A program made the position numbers and the translations under genes. The notes under the pieces were generated by a model. That model saw nothing but the letters and a program-made list of their open reading frames with translations. It had not been told where the DNA came from and ran no database searches. Source: Postechiella marina (GTDB taxonomy: Bacteria > Bacteroidota > Bacteroidia > Flavobacteriales > Flavobacteriaceae). From it: 64,000 nt of DNA. The stretch is from the NCBI RefSeq assembly GCF_039538365.1, contig NZ_BAABCA010000002.1:248001-312000 (forward strand), given 5' to 3'. Positions 17,040 to 26,300 of the stretch are shown piece by piece (the first letter of the stretch is position 1; every line of letters starts with the position of its first letter).

Positions 17040-17561
17040 TTAAAAACCAGATGTTAACCCTCTAACTATGCCTTTACTTTCTAGGCGTTTTCTTAATTGA
17101 TCTACTTGTACGTTTACTATAACTCCTATTTTATATTCTCGTTTACTTATTTTTAAGCGATCGCCTGGGGCTATACTACCATCTGTGGCTGCAGAAACGT
17201 ATTTAAGATATTCGCCTCCATCTGCAAAAAATGCGTCAAAAAACTCTATAAATTCACCTTCTGTTTCTGCCGATTTAACTAATGGACTAAAAGACGTACA
17301 ACCCTGTCCTCCGCCTGCGTAACCTTTAAAAATAATTCCATGCACTGCATTTTTCATAGACCTAGAAATAGCATGCTTTGGATTTTTAGAATAAGACCAT
17401 ACTTTTACTAATTTAGATCCCAACTTAGCTATGCCTTCGCACTCTAAGTCGTAACGCCAAATCCTAGTATCTCTATTAGCTTTATTTTTTTTCCATTGCG
17501 CATTAGCAGTTGTTCCCATTACGAGTAATAAGCACAGTATTAAAATGTTTTTTATTTTCAT
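17040..17561 (-). CDS. Small exported protein, cluster gene 2
   Basis: 173 residues from the ATG at 17561, with a signal peptide (MKIKNILILCLLLVMGTTANA). The mature part contains WRYDLECEGIAKLGSKLVKV, an Ala/Gly segment VHGIIFKGYAGGGQGCTSFS, and a C-terminal basic region with SIAPGDRLKISKREYKIGVI. It has two Cys in the mature chain (ECEG, QGCTS) that could pair. I recognise no characterised family. It sits 33 nt after the first gene of the cluster and 13 nt before the DUF6175-like gene. Confidence 0.75.
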   Translation of the reverse strand: MKIKNILILCLLLVMGTTANAQWKKNKANRDTRIWRYDLECEGIAKLGSKLVKVWSYSKNPKHAISRSMKNAVHGIIFKGYAGGGQGCTSFSPLVKSAETEGEFIEFFDAFFADGGEYLKYVSAATDGSIAPGDRLKISKREYKIGVIVNVQVDQLRKRLESKGIVRGLTSGF

Positions 17562-17594
17562 GATACTCAATATTTAAAATTTTGGATAGATTAA

Positions 17595-18893
17595 TTAATT
17601 GATTTGCCTTATTAGCATACCTGCAAAGAATTTGTTTTTGCCACCTGTAAATGTGGTATATTCCATGCTAGATGTGTTTTCTTCGTTAGCATTGTATCGG
17701 TTATCCCATATAAGATTTTTGTCTACTTTTATAACACCTAATCGTTTATACTCAGTTATACCGTCTTTGTTAAGCACCTGCTCTAAAACTTCATATTTAT
17801 CTCCTTTTTCCAATCCTTCTTTTAAGCCTATTTTAGCTGCTAAAGGGTCTGAACTTACCAGAGGTGTTTTAGTTCTAAAAACTTCAAATTTTCTTTGTAA
17901 TTTAGATATGACATTATCTATAGCTCTTACCGTAGCCACACTAATTAATTCTACATTACTTTTATTTGAGTAAGATGTACTTTGTATGTCTGCCCAAGAT
18001 GTTTCTGTCCCCACATATTCTAGCTTAAAAACATCTGTTTGGTTATAAGCTTCTACTTTATCGTTATCTATATTAGCATCATCAGTCCAAAAATTATTAT
18101 AAAAAACATTGGCTATTTCGTCGTTCCAAACCAATTTATACAAATACGCTTTTGTTTTAATAACATAACCTTTACCTGCTACCTCAACACCCTTAGAGGC
18201 CAATGTTGATGTATTGGCAAGATTGTCTTTTCCTAAAACCGAAGCCACTTTGGTAACACCGCTTAATAAGCCTTTCGCCTTTTCTGCTACCTCTTCTTTA
18301 TTGGTATACTTAAAATCGTTTACAATTATAAATGTATTTTTTATTAAGGCCTCTCCCGCATCTGCTAATAAAGCAGAACCACGCTCGCTACTATTTGCAA
18401 TTTTAACATCTAGGTCTGAGGCATTGTAATAACCTCGTTCTGCAATTAAATCCATATTAAAACCACCTAATTCACTTCTATTAAACCATTTAGACACCAA
18501 AGATTTGGCTATACCATGAGTATTTAAATCGTTAAGAATTGCTAAATGCTGAATTGATTTATCTTCTTTTGAATCTGAATTTTTAGATAGTTTAGACATC
18601 AACCCTTTCTTTTTTGGAGCCTCTTCTACTTCTTCGGTTGGTGTATAAGCAAAAGATGAATCTGCTCTAGAAATAAGTCTAGTTTCAATAATATGATTAT
18701 TAAACTTATCTATTAAAGGGGCTTTTACAAAAACACTTTGAATAGTATCACTATATTCTTGGGTTAAATCGCTTATCATAAGCGTGTGCAGCGAACTTCT
18801 TTTATATTTTACATCAATAGTTTTTTCTTGAGCAAAAGAGGAAAAAGAACATAGGAAAACTGCAAAAAATACTAAGTTTTTTAGATTTTTCAT
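17595..18893 (-). CDS. Large exported protein, cluster gene 1
   Basis: 432 residues from the ATG at 18893, directly before a signal peptide (MKNLKNLVFFAVFLCSFSSFA). The mature chain has a Lys/Glu-rich variable stretch (about residues 85-115), a central region with LLADAGEALIKNTFIIVNDF, and a C-terminal segment KIGLKEGLEKGDKYEVLEQV resembling the small beta-barrel found at the end of FlgT-like and CsgG-associated proteins. No membrane segment beyond the signal is seen. First gene of the cluster, divergent from the histidine kinase gene with 187 nt between them. Confidence 0.78.
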   Translation of the reverse strand: MKNLKNLVFFAVFLCSFSSFAQEKTIDVKYKRSSLHTLMISDLTQEYSDTIQSVFVKAPLIDKFNNHIIETRLISRADSSFAYTPTEEVEEAPKKKGLMSKLSKNSDSKEDKSIQHLAILNDLNTHGIAKSLVSKWFNRSELGGFNMDLIAERGYYNASDLDVKIANSSERGSALLADAGEALIKNTFIIVNDFKYTNKEEVAEKAKGLLSGVTKVASVLGKDNLANTSTLASKGVEVAGKGYVIKTKAYLYKLVWNDEIANVFYNNFWTDDANIDNDKVEAYNQTDVFKLEYVGTETSWADIQSTSYSNKSNVELISVATVRAIDNVISKLQRKFEVFRTKTPLVSSDPLAAKIGLKEGLEKGDKYEVLEQVLNKDGITEYKRLGVIKVDKNLIWDNRYNANEENTSSMEYTTFTGGKNKFFAGMLIRQIN

Positions 18894-19038
18894 TTTGAGG
18901 GATAAATTTGTTAATAGCATGTTAAAAGTACTTGTATTTAAGATTTTGAACTACATTAAATTATTATTCGTTGACTTTCACTTATTATCTGTAATTTATT
19001 TAATAACAAATAGATAGGTTTTCTCGCTCGATAATTTG

Positions 19039-19046
19039 TACTTTTG
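19039..19046 (+). promoter_or_regulatory. Putative -7 box of the kinase gene
   Basis: TACTTTTG matches the Bacteroidota -7 consensus TAnnTTTG and lies 35 nt before the kinase ATG. A clear TTTG -33 box at the expected distance is not visible. Confidence 0.5.
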
Positions 19047-19080
19047 TTATAGCTATTAATACGTAAACTTTTATTTCTTA

Positions 19081-21120
19081 ATGAAGGGAAGTCTGCACTA
19101 CCTCATATTTTTTGTTTTCGTGAGTGTTTATGCTCAAAAAAGCAAAATAGACTCTTTAGAAACCCTACTATTAACTACCAATAAGCAACGCGATAGCTTA
19201 CGCTTAAATGTATTAATAGAACTAGGCTATGCCTACTATTTATCTAATCCAGATCGAGGTATAGAGGTTTTAAACGAAGCTATTAAAATTGCTAAAGCTA
19301 CAGAAGATATAAGCAGAGAAGCAAAAGCGCTACAATACATAGGGCACAACTATTCTACCAAAAGAGAAGATTCTATAGCTTTACAGAAGTATGATATGGC
19401 TATTAAAATTTACGATAAAATTGGAGATAGGCAGCGAAAAGCAAGAGCTATTTACAATAAGGGCTTAATCTATTTTAATCAATCTGATTATAATCGAGCT
19501 AACAAAAACAACAAAGAAGCCTTTTTGGTATTTAAAGCAGAAAACGACAGTGTTTTAATGGCTAAAATGTTAAATAGCATAGGCTTAAATTACATGTACC
19601 AGTCTAACTATACAAAATCTTTATCAAAATATTTTGAAGCACTAACCATTTACGAAAGACTAAAAGACACAACAAGTATAGATTACGCATCTATTAACGA
19701 AAGTATTGGTATACTATACACGCGACTAGAAAAATTTAACAAAGCGATATCCTATCATGAAAAAGCCATAAAAATATACAAAACAAAACAGTATAACTAT
19801 GGTTTAGCCAACAGCTTAACCAATATTGCAAACGCATACGATTATTTAAAAGAGCATAAAAAAGCTATCGATAATTATAATGAAGCTTTTAATATTATGA
19901 AAACCTTAAACAATAAGCTTGGTATGGCAAGTGCCAAAACAAATATAGGAATAGCGTATGTTTCTTTAAAAAATTACAATAAAGCTATAAGTTATTTTAA
20001 CCAATCTAAACCCATATACCAATCGCTAAACAACAGTAATAATCTAGCTATTGTTCACGATTATATAGGTATCTGTTATTTAAATAGTAATTTAAAATTA
20101 GCGCAAGAAAACTTTAAAGCTTCTTTACGTTATGCTAAAAAATCGCATAGTATAAATTTACAAGTAAATGCTTTAGAAAGTTTAACCGATGTAAATTACA
20201 AATTAGGCAACTATAAAAATGCGTATAAATTAAAAGAAGAAGCTGTAATTTTAAAAGACAGTTTCTATTCAACAGAAAAGAAAGAAGAATTAGCCCGATT
20301 AGAAGAGCAATATAAGTTTGAAAACGAAAAAAATATTCTTGAAAACAATTTTGAGAGAGAAAGACTTATTGCAAAAGAAGAACTTGAACACCATAAACAC
20401 ATAAGAAATTTAATAGTTTTTGGAGGCGGAAGCTTTTTTTTATTAGTTATAGGAGGCATGTTTTTTTACAGAAAAAAGCGTGAATCTGATTTTAAATTTA
20501 AAGTAGCAGACACAGAGCTAAAAGCTTTAAGAGCCCAAATGGATCCTCACTTTTTATTTAACTCCTTAAATTCTATTCATAGCTATATAATTAAAAACGA
20601 CATAGAATCTGCCACAAATTATTTAACAAAATTTGCTCGATTAATACGAAAGACACTAGAAAGCTCTACTGAAAAATTTGTGCCTTTAAAAGACGATATA
20701 GAAGTTTTAAAAAACTACTTAGACATAGAGCAAAAACGCTTAAACAATAATTTTACTTACACCATTAATGTAAGTAACGAGATAGACGTTAGCTCCATTT
20801 TAATTCCGCCATTAATTTTACAACCCTTTATAGAGAATAGTATTTGGCATGGCGTAGCTTTAATAAAAAACTCTGGCGAAATTACAATTGAATTTAAAAA
20901 AGAAAATAACATGCTATACTGCTCTGTAGACGATAACGGTGTTGGTAGAGGCGGTACAAAAAACATAACTAAAGACAACAAATCTATTGGAATTAACCTA
21001 ACAAAAAACCGAATAGACATTATAAACGAACAAAAGAAAACCAAGGGAAGCATGACGATAATTGACAAAAAACAAGGGGTAAAAGTTGAAGTAAAATTGC
21101 CTTTAATTTTTTCTTTTTAA
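19081..21120 (+). CDS. TPR-containing sensor histidine kinase, LytS/YesM type
   Basis: 679 residues: signal peptide, about six TPRs (roughly 60-395; for example AISYHEKAIKIYKTKQYNYG), a coiled coil (about 395-440), one membrane helix (about 443-464) and a His_kinase/HATPase module. The phosphoacceptor is His490 in MDPHFLFNSLNSIHSYI; the N box is PFIENSIWHG and the G box VDDNGVGRGG. The TPRs lie outside the inner membrane and presumably read periplasmic or envelope signals. The response regulator starts 1 nt after its stop. It is divergent from the exported-protein cluster, a plausible target. Confidence 0.93.
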   Translation: MKGSLHYLIFFVFVSVYAQKSKIDSLETLLLTTNKQRDSLRLNVLIELGYAYYLSNPDRGIEVLNEAIKIAKATEDISREAKALQYIGHNYSTKREDSIALQKYDMAIKIYDKIGDRQRKARAIYNKGLIYFNQSDYNRANKNNKEAFLVFKAENDSVLMAKMLNSIGLNYMYQSNYTKSLSKYFEALTIYERLKDTTSIDYASINESIGILYTRLEKFNKAISYHEKAIKIYKTKQYNYGLANSLTNIANAYDYLKEHKKAIDNYNEAFNIMKTLNNKLGMASAKTNIGIAYVSLKNYNKAISYFNQSKPIYQSLNNSNNLAIVHDYIGICYLNSNLKLAQENFKASLRYAKKSHSINLQVNALESLTDVNYKLGNYKNAYKLKEEAVILKDSFYSTEKKEELARLEEQYKFENEKNILENNFERERLIAKEELEHHKHIRNLIVFGGGSFFLLVIGGMFFYRKKRESDFKFKVADTELKALRAQMDPHFLFNSLNSIHSYIIKNDIESATNYLTKFARLIRKTLESSTEKFVPLKDDIEVLKNYLDIEQKRLNNNFTYTINVSNEIDVSSILIPPLILQPFIENSIWHGVALIKNSGEITIEFKKENNMLYCSVDDNGVGRGGTKNITKDNKSIGINLTKNRIDIINEQKKTKGSMTIIDKKQGVKVEVKLPLIFSF

Positions 21121-21121
21121 T

Positions 21122-21868
21122 ATGATAAAAACTATAATTATAGACGACGAGCAACACTGCATAGATGTTGTATTAAAACTATGTTCTAAATATGATGTTT
21201 TTGATATTATAGGAACTTTTAATACTGTAGAAGATGGTATTAAAGGCACTAAAAAACTACAGCCAGATTTAGTGTTTTTAGACATTAAAATAAAAAACAA
21301 GACGGGTTTTGATTTTCTGAAAGAAATAGGGCAGATTAATTTTAATGTTATTTTTACTACTGCTTTTGAAACCTATGCTGTAGAAGCTTTTAGGTTTAGC
21401 GCCTTAGATTATTTATTAAAACCAATTGATAAAGACGATTTTCACGAAACTGTTTTAAAACTAAAAAATGTAATAGAAACCTCTATATTAAAAAATAAGA
21501 TCGACGTTTTATTACATAATTTAAAAGTAGAAAATGCTTTAAAACGCATTAGTGTTGCCACATCTGACGGGTACGTATTTATTGAGGTATCGCATATTTT
21601 ATATTGCCAGGCAGATATAAACTACACACATATTTACACCACAGATGGAGAAAAAATTACAACATCTAAAACACTTAAAATCTTCGAGAAACTCTTATTA
21701 AACAATCATTTTTTTAGAGTGCACAATTCTTATTTGGTTAATTTATTTTATGTAAAGAAATACACTAAAGGAAAAGGAGGCTATGTTACCATGAAAGACA
21801 AAACAAACATAGATGTGTCTATAAGGCGAAAAGAAGAGTTTATTAAAAAATTTATTCAACTATCATAA
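21122..21868 (+). CDS. LytTR-family response regulator
   Basis: 248 residues: a receiver domain with acidic IIIDDE (Asp8, Asp9), phosphoacceptor Asp54 in VFLDIKI, Thr in FTTAFE and Lys in LKPID, then a LytTR DNA-binding domain (about 140-248; RISVATSDGYVFIEVSHILY, HFFRVHNSYLVNL). LytTR proteins bind DNA through beta strands and typically control envelope or secreted functions. It begins 1 nt after the kinase gene, so the two are a cognate pair. The convergent gltD follows a shared terminator. Confidence 0.95.
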   Translation: MIKTIIIDDEQHCIDVVLKLCSKYDVFDIIGTFNTVEDGIKGTKKLQPDLVFLDIKIKNKTGFDFLKEIGQINFNVIFTTAFETYAVEAFRFSALDYLLKPIDKDDFHETVLKLKNVIETSILKNKIDVLLHNLKVENALKRISVATSDGYVFIEVSHILYCQADINYTHIYTTDGEKITTSKTLKIFEKLLLNNHFFRVHNSYLVNLFYVKKYTKGKGGYVTMKDKTNIDVSIRRKEEFIKKFIQLS

Positions 21869-21899
21869 AAAAAGCGAACTTAAAAAGTTCGCTTTTTTT
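21869..21899. terminator. Bidirectional terminator between lytTR regulator and gltD
   Basis: AAAAAGCGAACT-taaa-AAGTTCGCTTTTTT, with U-runs on both strands, placed between two convergent genes. Confidence 0.92.
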
Positions 21900-21915
21900 A
21901 TGATAATCTTATTTA

Positions 21916-23382
21916 CTAGTTTACTCCTAATAAATCTCCAGTAACATCTTTAGATGGTAAATCAGATTTACCCATTAAGTAAATATCTACTTGTCTTGCA
22001 GCTTCTCTACCTTCAGATATAGCCCAAACAATTAACGATTGCCCGCGACGCATATCACCTGCAGTAAAAACGTTTGGCACATTAGTTTGATACTTACCGT
22101 ATGCTGCTTTATAATTAGAACGTCCATCTCTATCTAATCCTAATTGATCTGCAATAGTACTTTCTGGTCCAGTAAAACCAAGTGCTAATAAAGCTAAATC
22201 GCAAGGCCAAGTTTTCTCAGTTCCTTCAATTTCTATAAGCTTAGGTCGTTCTCCAGGAATCATTTCCCATTCAACATTAACTGTTTTTAAAGCAGTTAAC
22301 TTACCGTTTTCGTCCTTTACAAATTCTTTTGTGTTTATTAACCAATTACGCTCTACCCCTTCTTTATGAGAAGACGATGTTTTTAACTGTAATGGCCAAT
22401 AAGGCCAAGGTGTAGTTGGCGAACGGTGTCCTGGAGGTTTTGGCATAATTTCAAAATTAATTACCGATTTTGCTCCATGGCGGTTAGATGTTCCTATACA
22501 ATCTGATCCTGTATCACCACCCCCAATTACAATTACATTTTTATCTGTTGCTTTTACTTGATCTTTTATTTCTTGACCAAAAACAACTTTAGTTTGCTGT
22601 GTTAAAAAATCCATAGCTTGCACCACACCGTCTGCATCGATACCAGGTGTTGGTAAACTTCTTCTTTCTGTTGCACCACCACAAAGCACTACAGCATCAA
22701 ATGCTTTTAGCTCTTCTACAGATACATTTACACCTACATTAGCGTTTACCTTAAATACAATACCTTCCGCTTCTAAAATAGCTACACGACGGTCTATAAT
22801 TCCTTTTTCCATTTTAAAATTAGGAATTCCGTAACGTAATAAGCCTCCAACAGCATCATCTCTTTCAAAAACAGTAACTAAATGTCCTGCTCTATTTAAT
22901 TGCTGTGCAGCTGCTAAACCAGCAGGACCAGAACCAACAACTGCTACTTTGCGCCCTGTTCTTGTTTTTGGTGGCTGTGGCTTAATCCAACCTTCTTTAA
23001 ATGCACGCTCTACAATATTTTTCTCTATATTCTCTATAGAAATTGGATCTTCTATAATACCTAAAACACAAGCTTGCTCGCAAGGTGCGGGACATAAACG
23101 CCCAGTAAATTCTGGGAAGTTATTTGTAGAGTGCAATATCCAAGAAGCTTTTTGCCATTCGCCTTGGTGTACCATATGATTAAAATCTGGAATTAAATTA
23201 CCTAGTGGGCAACCACTATGGCAAAACGGAATTCCGCAATCCATACAACGAGAGCCTTGTTCTGTAATCTCTTCATCATTTAAAGGCACCGTAAACTCTT
23301 TATAATGCTTTACACGCTCTTCTACGGGCTTGTATGCTTCATCTTTTCTTTCGAATTCTTTAAAACCTGTTACTTTTCCCAT
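21916..23382 (-). CDS. gltD: Glutamate synthase (NADPH), small subunit
   Basis: 488 residues, full length. It passes electrons from NADPH through FAD and Fe-S clusters to the large subunit for glutamate formation. Cys ligands are seen in CMDCGIPFCHSGCPLGNLIP and CPAPCEQAC near the N-terminus; the FAD dinucleotide loop is VVGSGPAGLAAAQQL and the NADPH loop VIGGGDTGSDCIG; a final FAD segment is FTAGDMRRGQSLIVWA. It starts 4 nt after gltB, so the two are an operon in the order gltB-gltD, next to the ammonium-transport cluster. Confidence 0.97.
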   Translation of the reverse strand: MGKVTGFKEFERKDEAYKPVEERVKHYKEFTVPLNDEEITEQGSRCMDCGIPFCHSGCPLGNLIPDFNHMVHQGEWQKASWILHSTNNFPEFTGRLCPAPCEQACVLGIIEDPISIENIEKNIVERAFKEGWIKPQPPKTRTGRKVAVVGSGPAGLAAAQQLNRAGHLVTVFERDDAVGGLLRYGIPNFKMEKGIIDRRVAILEAEGIVFKVNANVGVNVSVEELKAFDAVVLCGGATERRSLPTPGIDADGVVQAMDFLTQQTKVVFGQEIKDQVKATDKNVIVIGGGDTGSDCIGTSNRHGAKSVINFEIMPKPPGHRSPTTPWPYWPLQLKTSSSHKEGVERNWLINTKEFVKDENGKLTALKTVNVEWEMIPGERPKLIEIEGTEKTWPCDLALLALGFTGPESTIADQLGLDRDGRSNYKAAYGKYQTNVPNVFTAGDMRRGQSLIVWAISEGREAARQVDIYLMGKSDLPSKDVTGDLLGVN

Positions 23383-23386
23383 TGTA

Positions 23387-26300
23387 CTATGCTATTTCTA
23401 ATTCTTCAACCATTACTTCTCCTTTTGCTAAGCGCTCTAAAGCTTTCTTATATTCGGTAGGCATTACACGAACAAAATTCTTCAAGCTATTATCCCAATC
23501 GGCTAATAATTTCTTACCTAATTCACTCTCTGTATAAGATACGTGCTTTTCAATCCATCCTTTTAAATCGGCTGCATCTTCAGCTAAAATATCTTCAAAA
23601 TCTATAGTTTCTGTATTACATAATCCGTTTACAAACTTATCTTCTGGATCGTAAACATAAGCAATACCTCCACTCATACCAGCAGCAAAGTTTCTACCTG
23701 TGTCACCAAGTACAATTACTTTTCCTCCTGTCATATATTCACAACAGTGATCGCCTACTCCCTCTACAACTGTTGTTGCTCCTGAGTTTCGCACTGCAAA
23801 ACGCTCGCCTGCAATACCATTTATATACGCCTCACCTTCTACAGCTCCAAATAAACATACATTACCAACAATAATATTGTTTTCTGCTATAAAGTCTGCT
23901 TTGGCTGGTTTTTTAACAATTATTTTAGCTCCAGATAAACCTTTACCTAAATAATCGTTTGTATTTCCATCAAGGTTAAAAGTTAATCCGTGTGCACCAA
24001 AAGCTCCAAAACTCTGACCTGCAGAACCTGTAAAGTTGATATTTAAAGTATTATCTGGCAACCCTAAGTGGCCATGTGCTTTAGATATTTCGTTACTTAT
24101 AATAGCACCAACCGAACGATCTATATTACAAATAGGAAACTCTAATGTTGTTGGTACTTTATTTGTTATTGCTGTTTTTGCATGCTTTAAGATGGTAAAA
24201 TCTAAAACGTTTTCTAGGTTATGATCTTGTTTTTCTAAATTTTTAACAGGCATTTTACTATAAGCAACTGGTCTGTGTAAAATTGAAGATAAATCTAATC
24301 CTCTAGCTTTATAATGCGTTATCGCTTTGTTTGCGTTTATTTTATGTGTTTGCCCAATCATTTCGTCCATAGAACGGAATCCTAATTGTGCCATAATACC
24401 TCTTAACTCTTCTGCTATATAGTAGAAGAAATTAATAACGTGTTCTGGTGTCCCTTTAAAGTTTTTACGCAACTCTTTATCTTGAGTTGCTATACCAACT
24501 GGACATGTGTTTAAATGACATTTACGCATCATTATACAACCAGAAGCTACTAAAGGAGCTGTAGCAAAACCAAATTCTTCGGCTCCTAGTAGTGCAGCAA
24601 TAGCTACATCTCTACCCGTTTTTAATTGGCCATCACATTCTACAACAATACGAGAACGTAAGTTGTTTAACACTAAGGTTTGTTGCGCTTCTGCTAAACC
24701 AAGTTCCCAAGGTAAACCAGCGTGTTTTAATGATGTTAGTGGAGAAGCTCCTGTTCCTCCATCGTAACCTGCAATTAATACAACATCTGCTTTTGCTTTA
24801 GATACACCTGCTGCAATGGTACCTACACCTACTTCTGATACTAATTTTACATTTACTCTAGCTTCTCGATTTGCATTTTTTAAATCGTAAATTAATTGAG
24901 CTAAATCTTCGATTGAGTAAATATCGTGATGTGGCGGTGGCGAAATTAACCCTACAAAAGGTGTCGAGTTACGTGCCGATGCTATCCATGGTAATACTTT
25001 TTCTCCTGGTAATTGCCCACCTTCTCCTGGTTTTGCACCTTGGGCCATTTTTATTTGAATCTCTCTAGCATTAGATAGGTAATGAGATGTTACTCCAAAA
25101 CGACCAGATGCCACTTGCTTAATTGCAGAGTTTCTACTATCTCCGTTAGCGTCTGGAATAAAACGTTTTCTATCTTCTCCTCCTTCACCAGAATTAGATT
25201 TTCCTCCAATTCGGTTCATGGCTATTGCTAAATTTTCGTGTGCTTCTCTAGAAATAGATCCATAAGACATCGCTCCTGTTTTAAAACGTTTTACGATATC
25301 TGTCCAAGGTTCTACCTCGTCTAAAGGAATAGGGTCTAAATTATCAAACTCAAATAACCCACGAATAGTCATTAAATTTTCTGCTTGATCGTTAACAGCT
25401 TTCGAGTAAACATCGTAACTCGCTTGATCGCTTAACCTAACCGCTTGTTGCAATTTAGCAACTGTTGTTGGGTTAAACATATGCCTTTCGCCATTACGTC
25501 TCCATCTATAATCTCCACCTATATTTAAACCTAAACGTTTATCGATAAATGTATCTGGATATGCGTATTTATAACGTTCTGTTATTTCTTTTTCGATTTC
25601 GTATAAACCAATACCTTCTATTCTTGAAGCTGTGTAAGGGAAATACTTTTCTACAAACTGAGAATTAAAACCTACTATTTCGAATATTTGAGAACCTCTG
25701 TACGAGTGTAACGTAGAGATTCCAATTTTGTTCATTACTTTTAAAATACCTTTTCCAATAGCTTTGTTAAAATTGTCAACTGCTTTTTGCTCGTCCATAC
25801 CAGTAATAAAGCCTTCTTTTACTTGCATTCTGATAATTTCGTTTACCATATATGGGTTAATAGCAGAAGCGCCATAACCAAATAAGGTAGCAAAATGGTG
25901 TGGTTCACGAGGTTCTGCAGATTCGATAATAATATCGAAATAAGAACGTTTGCGTAAACGGTTCATTTGGTGATGTACGTATGAACAAGCTAATAAAGAA
26001 GGTATAGGAGCAAACTCTTTGTTAACACCTCTATCTGATAAAATGATGATGTTAGTACCTCTTAATAAGGCTTTTTCTATTTGCACTATAATATCGTCTA
26101 AAGCATCTTCTAGTCCATTAAGACCTCTGTCTTTTTTGTATAGAATCTCAATAGTTTCGGCTTTAAAGCTTTCAACAGATATGTTTCTAATTTTTTCTAA
26201 ATCGGCATTAGAAATTACAGGGTTCTGAATTTTTAATTTTCTACACTGTCTTTCTGTAATGCTAAATATGTTTCTGTCTTTACCTAAAGACAAACTAATA

